A stretch of DNA of 64,000 nt from Bifidobacterium actinocoloniiforme DSM 22766. GTDB taxonomy: Bacteria > Actinomycetota > Actinomycetes > Actinomycetales > Bifidobacteriaceae. The first letter of the stretch is position 1. Each line of letters starts with the position of its first letter. The stretch is from positions 744,001-808,000 of the forward strand of contig NZ_CP011786.1 in the NCBI RefSeq assembly GCF_001263395.1, given 5' to 3'. The notes below the pieces were generated by a model. The model did no database searches and was not told the origin of the DNA. It saw only the letters and a list, made by a program, of their open reading frames with translations. The position numbers and the translations under genes are program-made. Positions 60,710-64,000 of the stretch are shown in pieces.

Positions 60710-60744
60710 GTGCGCCAGACAGGATTCGAACCTGCGACCTGCTG
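60710..60744. repeat. Right attachment site within tRNA-Arg
   Basis: 35 bases identical to 55655-55689. Covers the 3' half of the intact tRNA gene plus one base beyond. Confidence 0.8.
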
Positions 60745-60784
60745 ATCCGTAGTCAGCTGCTCTAATCCGCTGGGCTACTGGCGC
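60711..60784 (-). tRNA. tRNA-Arg (anticodon ACG)
   Basis: A 74-base cloverleaf reads from GCGCCAG (60784 downward) to CTGGCGC plus discriminator A. The anticodon stem GCTGA/TCAGC encloses CTACGGA, giving anticodon ACG (read as ICG, Arg CGN). The T arm is GCAGG-TTCGAAT-CCTGT. The D stem GCCC/GAGC has one mismatch. CCA is not encoded. Its 3' half is the attachment site of the island. Confidence 0.96.
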
Positions 60785-61015
60785 ATGTTGCTGTGGCGAT
60801 AAGCTCACCGCGACAACTCCCCTATAATAGCGCAACCCCCCGCTCTATCCAAGTGGGTGTGTCGTTGGCCGTCAACCTGGGTTGCACGCGAAAAGAGCGC
60901 GTAAGCAGACTAACTACGAACCGGTTATCCACTTCCAGGCGATGACGCTATAGGGATAGCATAGTGTTTACCTCATTTTCGGGGACTCGGGACGGGGGGA
61001 ACCGATGCTGTATCA

Positions 61016-61771
61016 ATGTGGATGCGGCCGGCGATAAAACGAGTAGGGGATGCGCCGGCCTTAGAACTAAGGGATGGAGCACTGATACCTATGCAGAACC
61101 TCACACTCATGCACGGCGGGACGGTTAAGCGGGGCATGTACGGGCATATCGAGACAGGCGGACGGGTCTTCGTGGAACCCGGCACTCATTTTCAAAGTAT
61201 GCATGTGACCGGTGACCTGATTTGCGCGAACATATGCGGTGGAACCCTGGTGATTGACGGTTCCTTCCAGCTGCCGACCGGCGAACTCAAGACCGGTAGT
61301 CTCTCGGGGCAAGGCCGAATCCTCGGCGAAGGCAGCATCAGGACCGCCCGGCTTGATTTCAAAGGGTTGATACGCACCGAAGGCGATATCGTCGTCAAAC
61401 AGACGTTGAAATTCACCGGGTTGATGGAAGGGCAGCGATGGGTCGCGGCACGGCAAATCGACATCCTGGGCGTTGTGCAGGCTCAGACCATGCTCGCCTC
61501 GAACGTCACGATAAGGAACATGCATCCCAAGGTCGTGCCCTTGGAACACGTCAAATGGATGGTCCGCGCCTCACGGGTGCCGATGATCATCTGCCGGGAG
61601 GCGAACATCCATCGCTGCGGTTGCCACCTGCTCCAGGCGTATGAGGCCGAGCTCAGAGAGGGGTCCCTGGTACGCGAGGCCGTCTGCCTGACGACGCTGA
61701 CCATGGACCAGTCATCAGCCGCCGTGCTGATCCAAGGCGGCCCCAAACGCAAACACGTGGCTGGGCATTAA
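61016..61771 (+). CDS. Bactofilin-like (polymer-forming) protein
   Basis: A 251-residue protein with a run of short beta-strand repeats between about 55 and 175 (VTGDLICANICGGTLVIDG, LKTGSLSGQGRILGEGSI, IRTEGDIVVKQTLKF) that resembles the right-handed beta-helix of bactofilins, followed by a non-repetitive cysteine-bearing C-terminal region (REANIHRCGCHLLQAYEAEL). Bactofilins form filaments that scaffold wall enzymes. The start is uncertain: ATG 61016, or ATG 61091 (226 residues), neither with an ideal ribosome site. It converges with tlyA. Confidence 0.55.
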   Translation: MWMRPAIKRVGDAPALELRDGALIPMQNLTLMHGGTVKRGMYGHIETGGRVFVEPGTHFQSMHVTGDLICANICGGTLVIDGSFQLPTGELKTGSLSGQGRILGEGSIRTARLDFKGLIRTEGDIVVKQTLKFTGLMEGQRWVAARQIDILGVVQAQTMLASNVTIRNMHPKVVPLEHVKWMVRASRVPMIICREANIHRCGCHLLQAYEAELREGSLVREAVCLTTLTMDQSSAAVLIQGGPKRKHVAGH

Positions 61772-61783
61772 CCGGGCCTATGG

Positions 61784-62581
61784 TCAGGCCCGGGTCAACC
61801 AGAGCAGGTATTCCTCATTGCCGTGGGTGCCAGCGATAGGCGAAGGAGCTCGGCCACGCACCGAGAAACCATGCTCAGTCGCGCTGAGCTCCACCCGGGC
61901 CAGGGCCTCCTGCCGCCGCCCCTCCTGCCGAACCACCCCGCCGTGGCCCAACTTGCCGCGCCCCACCTCGAACTGAGGTTTGACCAACAAGATCACTTGG
62001 GCGCCGGGACGAGAGACTCGGGCGATCACCGGAATCACGTAAGTCAGGGAAATGAAGGAGACATCGGAAACGACGAACTCGGGCTGGAAGGGCAGGTCGC
62101 TCGCCTCAACCTGTCGGATGTTGACTCCGCTAAGCTCAACCACACGCTCGTCGCCAACCAACCGTGGGTCCAATTGGTCATGACCTACGTCAAGGGCGAT
62201 CACTCGCTGGGCACCGCGCCGCAGGAGCACATCCGTGAATCCGCCCGTCGACGCCCCGATGTCCAGACAGAGCTTGCCCCTGGGCTCAGGCAGGCCAGAA
62301 GCGGAGAAGGCTTGGAAGGCGCCTAGGAGTTTGAAAGCGCCTCGGGAGACGTAATCGTCGCCCTTGTCGGCCTGGAGGAGGTCCGTCGGCTGAACCAGAC
62401 GGGAGGGCTTGCGGCAGACCTCGCCATTGACCCGGACAGCCCCCTGCCTGATCAGGGCGGTGGCCCGCGAGCGCGAATCGACCAGTCCTCGGAGAGCCAG
62501 AACCTGGTCCAAGCGGCGGGCTGGCCTCGATGACGGCCATTGTTCGGGAGCGGAAGCTGTCACTTCAGGCCTTTCACTCAT
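61784..62581 (-). CDS. tlyA: TlyA family rRNA (cytidine-2'-O)-methyltransferase
   Basis: A 265-residue protein with an N-terminal S4 RNA-binding domain (RLDQVLALRGLVDSRSRATA, about 22-75) and an FtsJ-like methyltransferase domain with DIGASTGGFTDVLL (SAM site, about 107), GHDQLDP, and VKPQFEVGRGK. TlyA methylates 16S and 23S rRNA and, in mycobacteria, sensitises ribosomes to capreomycin. ATG at 62581 lies inside the end of the small upstream gene (8-base overlap), so it is translationally coupled; the longer frame to 62659 is not family-like. Confidence 0.92.
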   Translation of the reverse strand: MSERPEVTASAPEQWPSSRPARRLDQVLALRGLVDSRSRATALIRQGAVRVNGEVCRKPSRLVQPTDLLQADKGDDYVSRGAFKLLGAFQAFSASGLPEPRGKLCLDIGASTGGFTDVLLRRGAQRVIALDVGHDQLDPRLVGDERVVELSGVNIRQVEASDLPFQPEFVVSDVSFISLTYVIPVIARVSRPGAQVILLVKPQFEVGRGKLGHGGVVRQEGRRQEALARVELSATEHGFSVRGRAPSPIAGTHGNEEYLLWLTRA

Positions 62582-62780
62582 GCAAGTCACGCAGGCGGTT
62601 TTGCAACTCGCCCAACACCGTGCGGTAAGCGTCAACCTGCTGTTCGGGCGGCGAATCAACGACCGCCCGCAGTTGCGGGTAGCGCCGGAAGAGGGCCTCC
62701 CTAGCCTCGTCCACGCCCGCTGGGGACGCCGCCGCCACGCCTTGGGCGGACGGTTCCATGGGGGTCGCCTCTGCGCTCAT
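62574..62780 (-). CDS. Small protein between HAD phosphatase and TlyA
   Basis: A 68-residue protein: an Ala/Pro/Glu-rich first half, then a helical part (EALFRRYPQLRAVVDSPPEQ..LGELQNRLRDLHE). No family was recognised, though such a short gene at this place is common in actinobacterial operons upstream of tlyA. It starts 10 bases after the HAD gene stop and overlaps tlyA, which supports real translation. Confidence 0.65.
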   Translation of the reverse strand: MSAEATPMEPSAQGVAAASPAGVDEAREALFRRYPQLRAVVDSPPEQQVDAYRTVLGELQNRLRDLHE

Positions 62781-62790
62781 GACGCCAGCC

Positions 62791-63861
62791 TCACTGGTTC
62801 AGGTGGAAATCGGGGATGCTCAGACCGCTGGGGTCCAGGCCATCGTCCATGGCTGACCAGACCGCGCAGGCAGCGGCGCGCAAAGCATCCAGCTGACTGG
62901 CCGGATCGAGCGCTTTGCCGTTTTCGTCCACGGACGTTAACGTCACAGCCCCGTCGTCCAAGCGCGCCCGACTGCCCCCGCAGGTCCATGCCCCGTCGGC
63001 GTCGGCCAGCGGCTCGGGTTGTGGTCGCGTAAGGCCACGGAGATCTTGGGCGATATAAGTAGGCCGCTGATCCGGGCGTGCGGTGATGATCGCTTGAGGC
63101 GTCGCCACGCCCGTCAGGACGACGAGGGAATCATAGCCACCGCGGTCAGCCGCCTCGATGTCCGTGTCCAAGCGGTCCCCTACCGGCAGGGAGTCGGCCG
63201 CGGGGACCGGCTCGTCGCTAGTAGAGAATAAACGGCGGGCCTCGTCGTATATGGCGGGCTCGGGTTTGCCAGCTGAGTCCTCGGGCTCCTGGCCGGTGGC
63301 GGCGATGACCGGCAATTGCAGGGCGCCGTTACCTGGGGCGATGCCGCGCTCCCTCGGGATGGTCAAGTCACGGTTGGTCACGAAGTAGCGGGCTCCGTGC
63401 TCAATCGCATAACAGGCCTGGTTCAGGTCCTCACCGGTCAACGCGGGGTACCAAGATTGGATGACCGCCTGGGGGTCATCGTCGCTGGAGTCAGCGATTC
63501 GCATGCCATTTGCGCGGATTTCGTCGCGCAAGTGGTCGCCTCCAATGACCAGAACCTTTGCGCCGGCGGGCAGGTGCTTGCGCAACATGCGGGCGCCGAC
63601 GATGCCGGAGGTTATGACTTGGTCATCGGACAGCGCAAGGCCGAAGCCTCTGAGCTGGTCGGCCACCACGGACGGGTAGCGGGAGGGATTGTTGGTGGTG
63701 TAGGCCATCGCCATGCCTGCTTGGACGGCCGCCTTGATGCCCTGGGCCGCATGCTCCACGGGGTCCGCGCCCCGGTACACGACGCCATCCAAGTCCAGCA
63801 AGGCCAGCCGGTAGGTCTGGCTCAGCGGCAGGTCAGTACCTTTAAGGAAGCCGGCAGTCAT
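62791..63861 (-). CDS. HAD-superfamily hydrolase, NagD-like
   Basis: A 356-residue phosphatase of HAD subfamily IIA. Motif I is LLDLDGVVYRG (nucleophile and acid Asp), motif II TTNNPS, motif III/IV GDRLDTDIEAA; the C2 cap lies between about 85 and 210. The family includes p-nitrophenyl phosphatases and UMP/phosphoglycolate phosphatases. ATG at 63861 with AGGAGG seven bases upstream overlaps the stop of the preceding gene (ATGA). The C-terminal 70 residues extend beyond the HAD core and do not resemble a known domain. Confidence 0.88.
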   Translation of the reverse strand: MTAGFLKGTDLPLSQTYRLALLDLDGVVYRGADPVEHAAQGIKAAVQAGMAMAYTTNNPSRYPSVVADQLRGFGLALSDDQVITSGIVGARMLRKHLPAGAKVLVIGGDHLRDEIRANGMRIADSSDDDPQAVIQSWYPALTGEDLNQACYAIEHGARYFVTNRDLTIPRERGIAPGNGALQLPVIAATGQEPEDSAGKPEPAIYDEARRLFSTSDEPVPAADSLPVGDRLDTDIEAADRGGYDSLVVLTGVATPQAIITARPDQRPTYIAQDLRGLTRPQPEPLADADGAWTCGGSRARLDDGAVTLTSVDENGKALDPASQLDALRAAACAVWSAMDDGLDPSGLSIPDFHLNQ

Positions 63862-64000
63862 GCCTGGTCCTCCTGCGTCCAATCCTCTCCGCTCTCCGCA
63901 GCGGGAATGTTCGTCTCGCTCGGCGGCTCAGGCTCGGCCCCAGGCTCCGACGCGGATTGATCAGGCGCGGCAGGCACGCGCGGGGACTCGCTCACGGCAG
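63858..64000 (-). CDS. C-terminal end of an upstream gene, cut by the window edge
   Basis: The last 47 codons of an open frame that continues beyond 64000. The visible part is Pro/Glu/Ser-rich and acidic (EPEPPSETNIPAAESGEDW) and ends EDQA at a TGA that overlaps the HAD gene start. It would be an acidic tail of the first gene of this operon; in related genomes that position is often a tetratricopeptide-type protein, but nothing here proves it. Confidence 0.6.
   Translation of the reverse strand, partial: AVSESPRVPAAPDQSASEPGAEPEPPSETNIPAAESGEDWTQEDQA

Larger units (their letters stand above)
55655..60744. mobile_element. Integrated island at tRNA-Arg(ACG), about 5.1 kb
   Basis: Bounded by the 35-bp direct repeats. 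The interior from 55.7 to 58.2 kb is AT-richer than the chromosome; it holds a small membrane protein, a broken secreted amidase and two IS elements with broken transposases. No integrase, excisionase or replication gene is present, so it looks like a decayed remnant that can no longer move alone. Confidence 0.7.

Noticed and set aside
59860-60765. Plus-strand frame ending PDRIRTCDLLIRSQLL
   Set aside because: The end is the translated antisense of tRNA-Arg and the rest is out of frame with the transposase, apart from a short C-terminal part already described as frameshifted.

Overview
The window looks like a chromosomal segment of a high-GC Gram-positive bacterium, most likely a member of the Bifidobacteriaceae. 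The inference rests on about 60% GC, actinobacterial gene orders (scpB-scpA-parA-xerD next to infC-rpmI-rplT), a 24-residue bL37 ribosomal protein gene, several ROK regulators beside sugar genes, an LPS-free envelope gene set, and a peptidoglycan module for D-aspartate cross-bridges of the kind reported in several bifidobacteria. Species cannot be fixed from the sequence alone.

1-15.6 kb is mostly housekeeping: truncated typA, a translationally coupled scpB/scpA/parA unit, xerD, the rplT-rpmI-infC operon (infC has no ATG/GTG/TTG start that would keep its conserved N-terminus; an ATT start fits), a decayed SorC-type regulator, msrAB, thiN, an ArsC/Spx-like protein, gap with a strong terminator, a DedA protein, a YbaK deacylase, an aldose epimerase, bL37, an ECF sigma factor with an atypical putative anti-sigma partner, and a DnaQ-type exonuclease. 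15.8-19.4 kb is an operon of MurE-like ligase, D-aspartate ligase homologue and Asp/Glu racemase, which together could make and attach D-Asp to peptidoglycan precursors. 19.5-27.1 kb carries smc-folC, an Xaa-Pro aminopeptidase and a Nudix hydrolase. A gene-poor, lower-GC kilobase follows.

28-43.6 kb is a sugar-use region: lacZ divergent from a ROK regulator, a fructokinase, a second ROK regulator (probable XylR) divergent from xylB, a ChvE/MmsA/MmsB-type monosaccharide ABC transporter, and xylA. A 19-bp palindrome upstream of xylA has relatives upstream of xylB and of the binding-protein gene, which suggests one xylose regulon. 43.7-49.3 kb has cutC and a malate module (DASS transporter divergent from malic enzyme, then a LysR regulator). 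49.4-54.8 kb has an Ltp-type surface protein, an alcohol dehydrogenase-like reductase, a membrane protein with a long Arg/Glu repeat tail, a 1.6-kb gene-free stretch and a lone 3-hydroxyacyl-CoA dehydrogenase.

55.2-60.8 kb is accessory DNA. A two-repeat CRISPR-like array lies just outside a 5-kb island bounded by a 35-bp direct repeat that is the 3' half of tRNA-Arg(ACG); the intact tRNA is at the right end. The island carries a small membrane protein, a secreted amidase broken by two single-base frameshifts, and two back-to-back IS elements with broken transposases, but no integrase. 61-64 kb returns to core-like genes: a bactofilin-like protein, tlyA, a small conserved-looking ORF, a HAD phosphatase and the end of one more gene, all in one leftward operon.
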